Shown piece by piece: positions 1 through 8,286 of a stretch of DNA of 64,000 nt. Source of the DNA: Opitutia bacterium (lineage in GTDB: Bacteria; Verrucomicrobiota; Verrucomicrobiia; Opitutales; Opitutaceae). A program made the position numbers and the translations under genes. Each line of letters opens with the position of its first letter. Positions within the stretch are counted from its first letter, which is position 1. The stretch is taken from contig CANGHW010000001.1 of assembly GCA_947453695.1 (NCBI GenBank), positions 62,001 to 126,000 on the forward strand. The letters are read 5' to 3'. The notes under the pieces are model-generated. The model was not told the origin of the DNA, made no database searches, and saw only the letters and a list, made by a program, of their open reading frames with translations.

Positions 1-1122
1 CTCCTCGATGAGATCGCGCACAGTTCGCAGATGGGCAAATACCTCGACCTCGCCAACAGCAACAAGCCGATGGGCGTGAGCGCGGCCAACGAGAACTTCG
101 CCCGCGAGCTCATGCAGCTCTTCACCATCGGCCTCTATCTCCTCAACCCAGACGGCTCGCGCCAGCTCCAATACCAGCTCAAGGACGACGGCACGCCCGA
201 CCTCGTGGCACCGATGATTCCGATTCGCGCCTACGACCAGGCGACCGTGCAGCAGGTCGCTCTCGCGCTCACCGGTTGGACCTTCCCCGGGCCCAATGCC
301 AACAACTGGGAGAACTTCTCGGGTCCGCTCCAGCCGAGCCCCATCAACCACGATCTCCGCGCCAAGACTCTCGTCGGCGTCACGCTGCCCGCCGGCCAGT
401 CACCGCAGGCCGACATGACCGGCGTCCTCGACTGGCTGTTCAACCACCCGAACATCGCTCCGTTCATCTCCACGCGGCTCATCCGCGCCCTCGTGAAGAG
501 CAACCCCACGCCGGCCTACATCGCTCGCGTGTCCGCCGTGTTCGCGGACAACGGCGCGGGTGTCCGTGGTGACCTGAAGGCCGTGGTGCGTGCAATTCTC
601 ACCGATGCCGAAGCCCGCAACGACGTCCCAGTCGCCGATTCTGGCCGCCTCAAGGATCCGCTCCTCAACGTCGTCGCCTTTGTGCGAGCGCTCGGCGGCT
701 CGATTTCCCCGACCAATCAGCAGGCGTGGACGTTTACCCGCATGAGCCAGACCCCGGTGACGCCGAATTCTGTCTTCGGCTTCTACTCGCCGCTCTACCG
801 TATTCCACGCTCCACGCTCAACGGCCCCGAATTTCAGATCTATGGCCCGACGGAGTCCGTGCTGCGCGGCAACGTCTACTGGCAGATCATCTCGAATCCC
901 GGCACGGACTTCGCGGTCGACACGACGCCCTTCCTCGCGCTCGCCGGCAACACCATCGCCCTGATCGATGCATGCGACCAGACGCTGCTCTACGGCCGTA
1001 TGCCGACCGCGATGCGCCAGAGCCTCGCCAACGCCATCAACGCCCAGGGCGACGCCGTCAGCCGCGCCCGCACCGCGCTCTACCTCACCGCGCTCTCGGG
1101 CTTTTACGCTGTCCAATACTGA
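1..1122 (+). CDS. DUF1800 family protein, 5' end outside window
   Basis: The frame is open from base 1 to a TGA at 1120-1122, so the N-terminus is missing. The visible part includes ENFARELMQLFTIGLY and later ALTGWTF, both typical of the DUF1800 family found in large exported proteins of Planctomycetes and Verrucomicrobia. The biochemical role of the family is not established. The next gene, 40 bp downstream, encodes a DUF1501 protein; these two families commonly sit side by side and are thought to be exported together. Assignment of the family is firm; function is unknown. Confidence 0.85.
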   Translation, partial: LLDEIAHSSQMGKYLDLANSNKPMGVSAANENFARELMQLFTIGLYLLNPDGSRQLQYQLKDDGTPDLVAPMIPIRAYDQATVQQVALALTGWTFPGPNANNWENFSGPLQPSPINHDLRAKTLVGVTLPAGQSPQADMTGVLDWLFNHPNIAPFISTRLIRALVKSNPTPAYIARVSAVFADNGAGVRGDLKAVVRAILTDAEARNDVPVADSGRLKDPLLNVVAFVRALGGSISPTNQQAWTFTRMSQTPVTPNSVFGFYSPLYRIPRSTLNGPEFQIYGPTESVLRGNVYWQIISNPGTDFAVDTTPFLALAGNTIALIDACDQTLLYGRMPTAMRQSLANAINAQGDAVSRARTALYLTALSGFYAVQY

Positions 1123-1162
1123 ACTCCGCCACTCCACCGCCATCGCTCTTCCGCTTACCGAC

Positions 1163-2527
1163 ATGCAACACCGCTCCTTCCTCTCCCGCCGCAATTTCCT
1201 TCAGAAGACCACGCTACTCGCGGCCACCGCCGGCCTCGGCCGCATCGGCCTCCTCAACGCCCGGGCGCAGACCGCGTCCAGCTCCTCCGACTACAAGGCG
1301 CTCGTCTGCGTCTTCCTGCTCGGTGGCAATGATGGCCATAACATGATCGTGCCGCTCTCCGGCAATGCCCTCGCGGCCTACAAGGCCGCCCGCGGCTCGC
1401 TCGCGTTGCCCGACCAGAACACGCAGGTGCTCCCGGTCTCCGCCAAGAACGGCACACCCTACGGACTCAACAGTGGCCTCGCCGCGCTCCATTCGCTCTG
1501 GGCTCAGGGCAAACTCGCGGCCATTGCCAACATGGGTATGCTCGTAAAGCCCACGACGCGCTCCCAATACCTCGGTGCGAGCGTCGGACTCCCGACGAAT
1601 CTGTTTTCGCACTCGGACCAGATCATCGCGATGCAGGCGGGCGATCCCTTCGGCTCCGGCGGCTCCGGCTGGGCCGGCCGCGTCGCCGACGCCACACGAG
1701 GAATGAACGCCGCCTCAACCTTCCCGCCGGCGATCTCGTTCGCCGGTTCATCGCTCTTCTGCTCCGGCAATGTCGTCCAGTCGACGAGCCTGATCCCTGG
1801 CTTCAATCTCTGGGGCGACGGCATGTCGGCGTGGCCCGCCAGCGCCGCCAATGCCAAGGCTCAGGCGCTGCAGGAAATCATCTCGTTCAATAGCGGTGTC
1901 TCCATGGTGCAGGCGGCGAACGACGTGCGCGCCGACGGCATCGAACTGAACGGCATGCTCACTGGTCTCAGTGGCGGTGGGTTCAGCACGCCGTTTCCCG
2001 GCACGGGTATCGGCCAGCAACTGCAGCAGGTCGCCCAGCTCATCAGCCTGCGCGCCAGCACCGGCATGAAACGCCAGGTGTTCTTCTGCGCGATCAACGG
2101 CTTCGACACCCACTCGAGCCAGAGTTGGGCCCATTGGGATCTCCTTCAAGATATGGCCGCGGCCATGGCGGCTTTCTACACCGCCACCGCGGAAATGGGC
2201 GTGGCGGATCAAGTCACGACCTTCACCGCGAGCGAGTTCGGTCGAAGCCTGCAGCCGAGCGGCAGTGGCACCGATCACGGCTGGGGCAACCATCACCTCG
2301 TGATGGGTGGCGCGGTGCAGGGCGGCGACCTCTACGGCACCTTCCCGGACCTCGCCCTCGGCGGACCGGACGACACCGGCTCGCGCGGCGTGCTGATCCC
2401 GACCACCTCGCTCGACCAATTTGGCGGCACTTGCGCCCGGTGGTTTGGCGTTGCGCCTGAGGACATGAGCGCGGTTTTCCCGAACCTCGGTAACTTCACT
2501 ACGGCGAACCTCGGGTTCCTGGGCTGA
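1163..2527 (+). CDS. DUF1501 family protein with Tat signal
   Basis: A 454-residue protein. The start at 1163 is chosen because it gives a twin-arginine export signal: SRRNFLQKT followed by a hydrophobic stretch and an AxA-like site near NARAQTA. The frame stays open upstream, but that part overlaps the previous gene and adds nothing. The mature part has GGNDGHNMIVP, the DUF1501 hallmark (distantly alkaline-phosphatase/sulfatase-like), and a C-terminal TDHGWGNHHLVMGG segment with conserved histidines. DUF1501 proteins are usually encoded next to DUF1800 proteins, as here. Probably a folded periplasmic or surface protein exported by Tat; no substrate can be named. Confidence 0.87.
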   Translation: MQHRSFLSRRNFLQKTTLLAATAGLGRIGLLNARAQTASSSSDYKALVCVFLLGGNDGHNMIVPLSGNALAAYKAARGSLALPDQNTQVLPVSAKNGTPYGLNSGLAALHSLWAQGKLAAIANMGMLVKPTTRSQYLGASVGLPTNLFSHSDQIIAMQAGDPFGSGGSGWAGRVADATRGMNAASTFPPAISFAGSSLFCSGNVVQSTSLIPGFNLWGDGMSAWPASAANAKAQALQEIISFNSGVSMVQAANDVRADGIELNGMLTGLSGGGFSTPFPGTGIGQQLQQVAQLISLRASTGMKRQVFFCAINGFDTHSSQSWAHWDLLQDMAAAMAAFYTATAEMGVADQVTTFTASEFGRSLQPSGSGTDHGWGNHHLVMGGAVQGGDLYGTFPDLALGGPDDTGSRGVLIPTTSLDQFGGTCARWFGVAPEDMSAVFPNLGNFTTANLGFLG

Positions 2528-2595
2528 CGCGGCGACCACGGCGGGCCGCGCGGCGATTGCGCCCTCGGCCCGGTGTGGTTTGCTCGATTCGCTTC

Positions 2596-3348
2596 ATGGA
2601 AGATTCCGCCGCCGTCCCGCCCGCTCCGTCTGCATCGCCCGCGCAGTTTCAAACCACCCGCTGGAGTCTGATCGTGCGCGCGCGGGGCGAAGGCGCCGTC
2701 GCCCGTGCGGCGCTCGAGGCCCTCTGCCGGGCCTACTGGTTTCCGCTCTACGCCTTTGCGCGTCGCAACGGCGCGTCGCGGCACGACGCCGAGGACCTCG
2801 TGCAGGCCTTTTTCTCGCACGTGCTGGCGAGCGACTTCATCGCGCGCGCCGAACCGGAGAAGGGCCGCTTCCGCTCCTTCCTCCTCGCCTCGCTGCGCAA
2901 CTTTATCGCCAAGGAGCACGCCCGCGAATCGGCCCAGAAACGCGGCGGCGGCGCGCGCCCGGTCGACTTCGACGAAAATGCCGCCGAGGAGCGCCTCGGC
3001 CTCACCGCCGGGCGGGCGGAGCTCACGCCCAGCGAACACTTCGAGCGCGACTGGGCCCTGGCGCTGCTCGAGCAGGCCCTCGACCGGCTCGGCGCGGAGC
3101 AGCGTGCCATGGGCAAGGCCGACCTCTTTGCGCGCCTGCGACCTCTCCTCCGGGCCGGCCCGGAGCGCGGCGACTACGAGACCCTCGCGATCGAACTCGG
3201 CATCGCGAAGGGCACGTTGACGGTGACCGTGCACCGGCTGCAGCAGCGTTACCGTGAGCTGGTGCGGACGGAAATTCTCCAGACCGTGGCGAATGCCGAC
3301 GACCTCGACGACGAGTTGCGGCACTTGCTCTCGATCCTGCGGACTTGA
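2596..3348 (+). CDS. RNA polymerase sigma-70 family (ECF-like) factor
   Basis: A 250-residue protein. The N-terminal FQTTRWSLIVRA and the region 2 sequence DAEDLVQAFFSHVL followed by GRFRSFLLASLRNFI match ECF-type sigma factors of the kind common in Planctomycetes and Verrucomicrobia. The C-terminal part (YETLAIELGIAKGTLTVTVHRLQQRYREL) is the region 4 helix-turn-helix. ATG at 2596 is preferred over an in-frame upstream start at 2557 because family similarity begins shortly after it. The gene directly precedes a Ser/Thr kinase (12-bp gap, or a 4-bp overlap if the kinase starts at TTG 3345). This pairing suggests the kinase signals to this sigma factor; that is inference. Confidence 0.85.
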   Translation: MEDSAAVPPAPSASPAQFQTTRWSLIVRARGEGAVARAALEALCRAYWFPLYAFARRNGASRHDAEDLVQAFFSHVLASDFIARAEPEKGRFRSFLLASLRNFIAKEHARESAQKRGGGARPVDFDENAAEERLGLTAGRAELTPSEHFERDWALALLEQALDRLGAEQRAMGKADLFARLRPLLRAGPERGDYETLAIELGIAKGTLTVTVHRLQQRYRELVRTEILQTVANADDLDDELRHLLSILRT

Positions 3349-3359
3349 GACTGTCCCGC

Positions 3360-5642
3360 ATGCCCGGTTCCGCGCCCAACTGCCCGACCTGTCACGCCCC
3401 GCTCGACGGGCGGGTGCTGGGCGGGTTGTGCCCGCGCTGCGTGTCGGGGTGGATGCTGGCGGATTCGCCCCCGGTGCCGCTCCGTGACGGGGTGACGAGC
3501 TCCGGTCTGCCGCTGAGCCGGCTCGGCGATTACGAGTTGCTGGGCGAGATCGGTCGCGGCGGCATGGGTGTCGTCTACCGGGCGCACCAAAGTAGCCTGG
3601 ACCGCATGGTCGCCCTGAAGCTCATGCACCGCGCATTGAGCGAGGACCGCGCCCACGCGGCGCGCTTCCTGAGCGAGGCGCGCATGGCCGCGAGCCTGCG
3701 GCACCCGGGCATCGTGGCGATCTACGATCTGGGCCGGTTGGACGACGTGCCGTTTTTCACGATGGAACTCGTCGACGGCTCCAGTCTCGAGGGGCTGCTG
3801 GCTGACGGACCGGTGGCGCCCGCCCGAGCGGCCGAGCTCGTGATGATCGTCGCGCAGAGCGTCGCGCACGCGCACGAACACGGTGTCGTGCACCGCGACC
3901 TCAAGCCCTCCAACGTGCTGCTCGACCTCGATGGCCGGCCCAAGCTCGCGGACTTCGGGCTTGCGAAAGACCTCACGGCGCACGCCTCGCGCGGGGCGAC
4001 GCAGCCGGGATTTCTGATCGGCACGCCGGCGCACATGGCGCCGGAGCAAGCGGCGGGCGACACGAGCGGACAGCCGGCGGTCGACATCTACGGACTCGGC
4101 GCGCTCCTCTATCATCTCATCACCGGCTGCGTGCCGCACAACGCTCCGACGCTCGACGCCGTGCTGCGACAGATTGTCGAAGAAACGCCGCTGGCGCCGC
4201 GTGCCCTGGTCGCGGATCTGCCACCGCCGATCGAAGCGATTGTGATGCGTTGCCTCGAGAAACGTCCGGCGTCCCGCTACGCGTCGGCGCGTGAGGTGGC
4301 GGAGGAGTTGGAGCGGTTCCTCAGCGGCCAGCCGGTGCGGGCGATGGGCGACGGCGTGGGGACGGCGACGTTTTTCCTGGATGCGGCGAGTCCGCGGCTG
4401 CGGGCCTACGATTTATTTTTGCAGGCGCAGCGGCAGCACGACGATCGCGGGCTGGTCTCGGATTCTCTGGCCGAAGTGGAGTCCCGGTTGAGCGACGCGC
4501 TCCGGCTCGACCCGCGGCTGGCGCGGGCGCATCTCCTGCTCTGCGAGATCCACCTGGCGCATTACTTCGTCGGCTATGATCCCTCGGCGGCGCGCCTGCG
4601 CAAAGCGGAGGCCTCGCTGGCGGCAGCGGAGACGCTCGGGGCGGAGGCGACGGAGCTCATGCGCATGCGCGGTTTTTTCCTCTACTGGGGAAGGCGCGAC
4701 AACGCGGCGGCGGCCCGGGCCTTCGAGCACGCGGTGCGGGCGATGCCCAACAGCGCGGACGCGATCTACAACCTCGCGCTGGTGCACCGGCGGGCGGGCC
4801 GCTGGGCGCGGGCGCTCGCCGGGTTTGCGCGCGCGCAGGAACTCGATGCGCGCAATCCCCGGATCGCGCGCGAGCGGGCCTATACGCTGGAAATGATCCG
4901 CGACTATCCGGCCGCGCTGCAGGTGTTTCGGCTGCAGCAGGTGCTGTCGCCGGCTGATCCGGCGCTACACGCGCTCGTGGTGGTCACCCAGCTGTGTCTC
5001 GACGGCGATCTGGGCCGGGCCATCGCTGGGTTCACTGCGCTGCCGGCGGACGCCGATGGCATTCTGGCGAAGTGGCTCGCGTTGCTGCAGGCTTGGCGTG
5101 GCGCGGGAGTCGAGGCGTTGGCGGTGCTGCCGCCGCTGCTCGCCCGGGGCGGCGTGGGACTGGCGGAGGAGTTGTGGCTGCAGGCGCGAGTGCGCCAACT
5201 CGTGGGCGATCCGTCCTGGCGTCCGCTGGCTGAACGCGCGTGTGGCGTGCTGCGGCCAGAGGTCACGGTGGAACATGCCGGAGCGGCGGTGCCGTTGATG
5301 CTACTCGCCACGTTGGAAGCGATGTTGGGCGACACCGCCGCGGCGGTGGCGCATGCGGATCGGGCGGTGGAATTGCGCGTGGGCAGCGGTGATGCCGTGC
5401 TGGGCGGCGTGCTGGCGGGCGCGCGACTGATCCGCCGCGAACCGGGCCGGCTGCAGGTGCTGGCGCTCGCCGGGCCGGATTACCGCGAACGCTTTTTCGC
5501 GGAGCTGGCGAAAGTGATCAATCTGCCCTCGGCGGTGGATCCCGCGATGCTGCGGCTCGATCCGGCGTTTGCGCCCCTGCGGGACGATCCGCGCTTCGGC
5601 GCATTACTCGCGACCGCGCAGGGGCCGATCGCGGCGACGTAG
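3360..5642 (+). CDS. Serine/threonine protein kinase with zinc ribbon and TPR-like C-terminus
   Basis: About 760 residues. The N-terminus carries a four-cysteine zinc ribbon (C8, C11, C24, C27). The kinase domain runs from about 57 to 325: glycine loop GEIGRGGMGVVY, catalytic lysine K87 in VALKLM, HRDLKPSN with D180, DFG at 198-200 and AHMAPEQA. All catalytic residues are present, so it should be active. The rest (about 345-760) is helical with TPR-like repeats such as NSADAIYNLALVHRRAGRW. No transmembrane helix is seen, so it is probably cytoplasmic. A TTG at 3345 overlapping the sigma-factor stop is an alternative start. It is likely cotranscribed with the sigma factor and may regulate it. 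Confidence 0.87.
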   Translation: MPGSAPNCPTCHAPLDGRVLGGLCPRCVSGWMLADSPPVPLRDGVTSSGLPLSRLGDYELLGEIGRGGMGVVYRAHQSSLDRMVALKLMHRALSEDRAHAARFLSEARMAASLRHPGIVAIYDLGRLDDVPFFTMELVDGSSLEGLLADGPVAPARAAELVMIVAQSVAHAHEHGVVHRDLKPSNVLLDLDGRPKLADFGLAKDLTAHASRGATQPGFLIGTPAHMAPEQAAGDTSGQPAVDIYGLGALLYHLITGCVPHNAPTLDAVLRQIVEETPLAPRALVADLPPPIEAIVMRCLEKRPASRYASAREVAEELERFLSGQPVRAMGDGVGTATFFLDAASPRLRAYDLFLQAQRQHDDRGLVSDSLAEVESRLSDALRLDPRLARAHLLLCEIHLAHYFVGYDPSAARLRKAEASLAAAETLGAEATELMRMRGFFLYWGRRDNAAAARAFEHAVRAMPNSADAIYNLALVHRRAGRWARALAGFARAQELDARNPRIARERAYTLEMIRDYPAALQVFRLQQVLSPADPALHALVVVTQLCLDGDLGRAIAGFTALPADADGILAKWLALLQAWRGAGVEALAVLPPLLARGGVGLAEELWLQARVRQLVGDPSWRPLAERACGVLRPEVTVEHAGAAVPLMLLATLEAMLGDTAAAVAHADRAVELRVGSGDAVLGGVLAGARLIRREPGRLQVLALAGPDYRERFFAELAKVINLPSAVDPAMLRLDPAFAPLRDDPRFGALLATAQGPIAAT

Positions 5643-5643
5643 G

Positions 5644-6630
5644 CTACGGCACGCGGGAGAAAATGGCTCCCTCGCAGAGGAGGTTTTTATCGTCGCGCAG
5701 CTCGATCGTGCCGATCCCGCTGGCGCGAATCAGGGGAGCCTTGGTGTCGTGGCGGAGGGCAAACGTATAGGTCCCGCGGCGGTTGGCGGTGGTGGCCACG
5801 CCAGCACCAAACTCCTGATAGTGAAACGTGCCGTTCGGCCGAAGCTCGAGCAAACGCTCCCCGGCATCGCCGCTGGTCGCGTAGGTGCCGACGTAGCGTT
5901 TCTTCAAACTGGCGAGAAGTTCGGCCGAGGAGACGGCATCGAAGTCTGAAGGCAGGCGGGCGGGTGCCGCCGGGCCTTCAGGCACTGGACCGTAAAAAAT
6001 CCAGCCGACGCCGGCGAGGGCGAGCACGAGTAAAACAAGGGCCCCGTAGACCATGCCGCGGCGACCGACGGGCTGGGCCTTGCTAGCAGGCGCGGTGGCA
6101 GTGGCTTGAACGGGCGTGGGGGTGGCAGAAGGTCGCGAGACGGGAATATTGCCGTAGATGGGAGCACCATCGGGGATGACGAGGTCGCGAGCAGGTCCTT
6201 CGGCGGCGGGGTTGGTGGAGGTTGAACTGGTGGCGGCAGCAACCGGCTTGGTGGAGCTTGGCGCCTGGGGTTGTTGATCGGTCGAATCGAGGTAACCGGG
6301 AAGATTTTCGACGGCGAATTTGACGAAGGGTTGCTGCGTATCGTTGGCCGGCCGCACGAGTAACTGGCCGCCGGAAGGGACGAGGAGGTAGCGTCCGCGT
6401 TTGGCCGAGACGACCAGCTGCGGGTCGCCGTCGAGGAGTTTAACGGAGGGAATCGAAGCAAAACGGCGAAGGAGATCCCGGAAGGCGGTTTCGTTGAGTG
6501 CGCCGAGCTCGTTGGGTGATTCGGCGGGTCCCACATTGCTGAAGTCGAGCGAGATTTCCCGGGTGGAGACACGAAAAGTCGGACCGGAGGCGCGCCCGGA
6601 GGGAGAGTTGGAATAGGAAACAGTCGCCAT
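5644..6630 (-). CDS. Hypothetical single-pass membrane protein
   Basis: A 328-residue protein of no family I can name. Residues 1-115 look like a small folded cytoplasmic domain (ETAFRDLLRRFASIPSVKLLDG). Residues 120-190 are Pro/Ala/Thr/Ser-rich linker, 194-213 form one transmembrane helix (GALVLLVLALAGVGWIFYG), and the C-terminal 100 residues form a second domain with a lipocalin/META-like read (YVGTYATSGDAGERLLELRPNGTFHY). It converges with the kinase gene, the stops being 1 bp apart. Probably an inner-membrane protein with an external C-terminal domain; function unknown. Confidence 0.6.
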   Translation of the reverse strand: MATVSYSNSPSGRASGPTFRVSTREISLDFSNVGPAESPNELGALNETAFRDLLRRFASIPSVKLLDGDPQLVVSAKRGRYLLVPSGGQLLVRPANDTQQPFVKFAVENLPGYLDSTDQQPQAPSSTKPVAAATSSTSTNPAAEGPARDLVIPDGAPIYGNIPVSRPSATPTPVQATATAPASKAQPVGRRGMVYGALVLLVLALAGVGWIFYGPVPEGPAAPARLPSDFDAVSSAELLASLKKRYVGTYATSGDAGERLLELRPNGTFHYQEFGAGVATTANRRGTYTFALRHDTKAPLIRASGIGTIELRDDKNLLCEGAIFSRVP

Positions 6631-6888
6631 GGAAAACGAAGCAGAGGAAGACGATTGTGGGACGCAGCGCCACGCACAACGGGAATCTCGTGCGGTATCG
6701 TTGCTGATCGGTTCAGGAGTGAGGCAAGTTAGGAAAAAACGGGGAGTTTTTGGTGCTGGATGCGTGCCAATTTGCGGAAGAGCAGGTGGGGTGGGGCTGG
6801 CCAGAGATGGGCCCGGTTCACGGGCGCGCAGTGTCGCCCTAGTCCGGAGCAGTCCGGGTGCGGCCCAGTGAGCGAAACGGAGCCGGCG
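6631..6888. other. Intergenic region, no gene seen
   Basis: 258 bp between two minus-strand genes. It holds the promoter region of the membrane-protein gene that starts at 6630. I see no supported small gene or strong hairpin followed by T residues. Confidence 0.5.
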
Positions 6889-8091
6889 CTAACGGAGCAG
6901 ACGCCAGCGGGCCGAGGCGGTCTTGGCGTCGGCGAATTTCTCGAACGGCTCGCGGAGCGCGGGATCATCGCCTTGGCGCAAAGCCTCGGCGAGGAGCGGG
7001 AGAATGCGGCCGCGGTCGGCGGACTTGAGATCTTCCTTCAACCATACTCGGGCGGGATCGGCGTAAGGGGCGACGTAGCGGAGGGCGGCGCGGAGTGTGC
7101 GGTCTTTGGCGGTGGGTGCAGAGGTGGACCAGAGATCGACGCCCACTTGCTCGCCGAGACGGGCGAGTTGGATGAGCGCCTCGAGATTGAAGAGGGAGTA
7201 ATCGAGGGACTTGGTGCGGGCGAGTTCGAGGGGCTGGCGGCCGTCGGGCTCGATCTGTTTGGCGAGGCGCTTGGCCGGGGCCTCGGTGAGGATCTTCTTC
7301 GCGTCGGCGGTCTTGCCGAGGACCAAGGCGAGGTGGGCGGCCTGCACGTCGAACCACGTGCCGTGGTTGTTGAGTTCACCGCGCTCATCTTTGCCATTCT
7401 GGTGGGTGTTGAGCCAGAGGTAGTATTTTTCGATCCAGGTGCGCATGCTTTTGGCGTCGGTGGCGGACCAACCGGGCGAACCATCCAGCAGGGCGAGGCC
7501 GTCGGTGAGACCGGTCAGGTGTCGGGCCTCAATGAGACCGATGCCGCGGCCGACGACTTTGCCGGGGATGGCCTGCGCATGGGTGAGGTTGGGGTTCATC
7601 CGCGTGGCGGGATCGAGGAACCAGACGCGGGTGAGGGTGGCGGCCTTTTCGGCGTAGCGGGCATCGCCGGTGAACCAGAAGGCGAGGGCGAGGGTTTCGA
7701 CGGCGTTGCAGGTGCGCGCAAAGGCGGTCGCGTCGGTGCCGACCTTGGCTTCGGGGTTATTCTGGCCGTCACGCTGAATGTAGGGGAGGCCGTCGAGCTT
7801 GGAAGGGTCGGGCCACCAATATGGGCCAAAGCTGAAGTAGTCGTGTTTGTCGCCGCTGGCCGGGGTCTTGGATTTGTCCATGACCGAGGCGGGCTTGAGC
7901 GAGAGCAGGCGGTCGGCGTCGGCGCGAAGGCGGGCGAGGGCGGGGGCCAGAGCGGTATCACCGGCGGTGAGCTTCTCGCGGTTGGCGACCAAGGCGGCGG
8001 CACGGAAAGAGTAAACGCGCGGGGCCGCGGGTGGCTCGGCGGCGACGGCGAAGCTGAGCAAGGTGACAAAGAAGAGGACGAGACGGCGCAT
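6889..8091 (-). CDS. Alginate lyase family protein (PL5-like), exported
   Basis: A 400-residue protein with a clear signal peptide (MRRLVLFFVTLLSFAVAAE). It carries the (alpha/alpha)-barrel alginate lyase signatures YWWPDP, NLTHAQAIPG and NNHGTWFD; in the A1-III/PL5 enzymes the Asn-His pairs of the last two motifs form the active site. It should therefore act in the periplasm or outside the cell on a uronate polymer, by beta-elimination. The specific substrate (alginate, glucuronan or other) cannot be read from sequence. It is divergent from the TonB receptor gene; an AT-rich site shared with the LacI-headed operon lies between them. Confidence 0.83.
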   Translation of the reverse strand: MRRLVLFFVTLLSFAVAAEPPAAPRVYSFRAAALVANREKLTAGDTALAPALARLRADADRLLSLKPASVMDKSKTPASGDKHDYFSFGPYWWPDPSKLDGLPYIQRDGQNNPEAKVGTDATAFARTCNAVETLALAFWFTGDARYAEKAATLTRVWFLDPATRMNPNLTHAQAIPGKVVGRGIGLIEARHLTGLTDGLALLDGSPGWSATDAKSMRTWIEKYYLWLNTHQNGKDERGELNNHGTWFDVQAAHLALVLGKTADAKKILTEAPAKRLAKQIEPDGRQPLELARTKSLDYSLFNLEALIQLARLGEQVGVDLWSTSAPTAKDRTLRAALRYVAPYADPARVWLKEDLKSADRGRILPLLAEALRQGDDPALREPFEKFADAKTASARWRLLR

Positions 8092-8182
8092 CGGCAGTGA
8101 AGTGACGCGAGCATGCGACGGTGGTTTCGCGCCCCAATCCTTTTCCTGCCAGGGTAGTCGGCCGGAGAGGCATAAAAGCAGG

Positions 8183-8202
8183 ATATATAATAATTATGAA
8201 AC
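8183..8202. promoter_or_regulatory. AT-rich operator/promoter candidate between alginate lyase and TonB receptor
   Basis: Contains a perfect TATAAT at 8186-8191 and the 14-mer TAATAATTATGAAA at 8188-8201. The same 14-mer recurs exactly at 21597-21610, upstream of the symporter gene. Such AT-rich runs are rare here, and the site sits about 90 bp from both divergent starts. I infer a shared operator, probably for the LacI-family regulator encoded at 21727-22776. Binding is not shown by sequence alone. Confidence 0.5.
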
Positions 8203-8286
8203 AATCTTGCGTCGTTTTTCTTCCGGCGTTGGATAATCACGATCCCGGCGTCCCCTGCGCCCCGCCCCTTCACGTTTGTTGACCCT

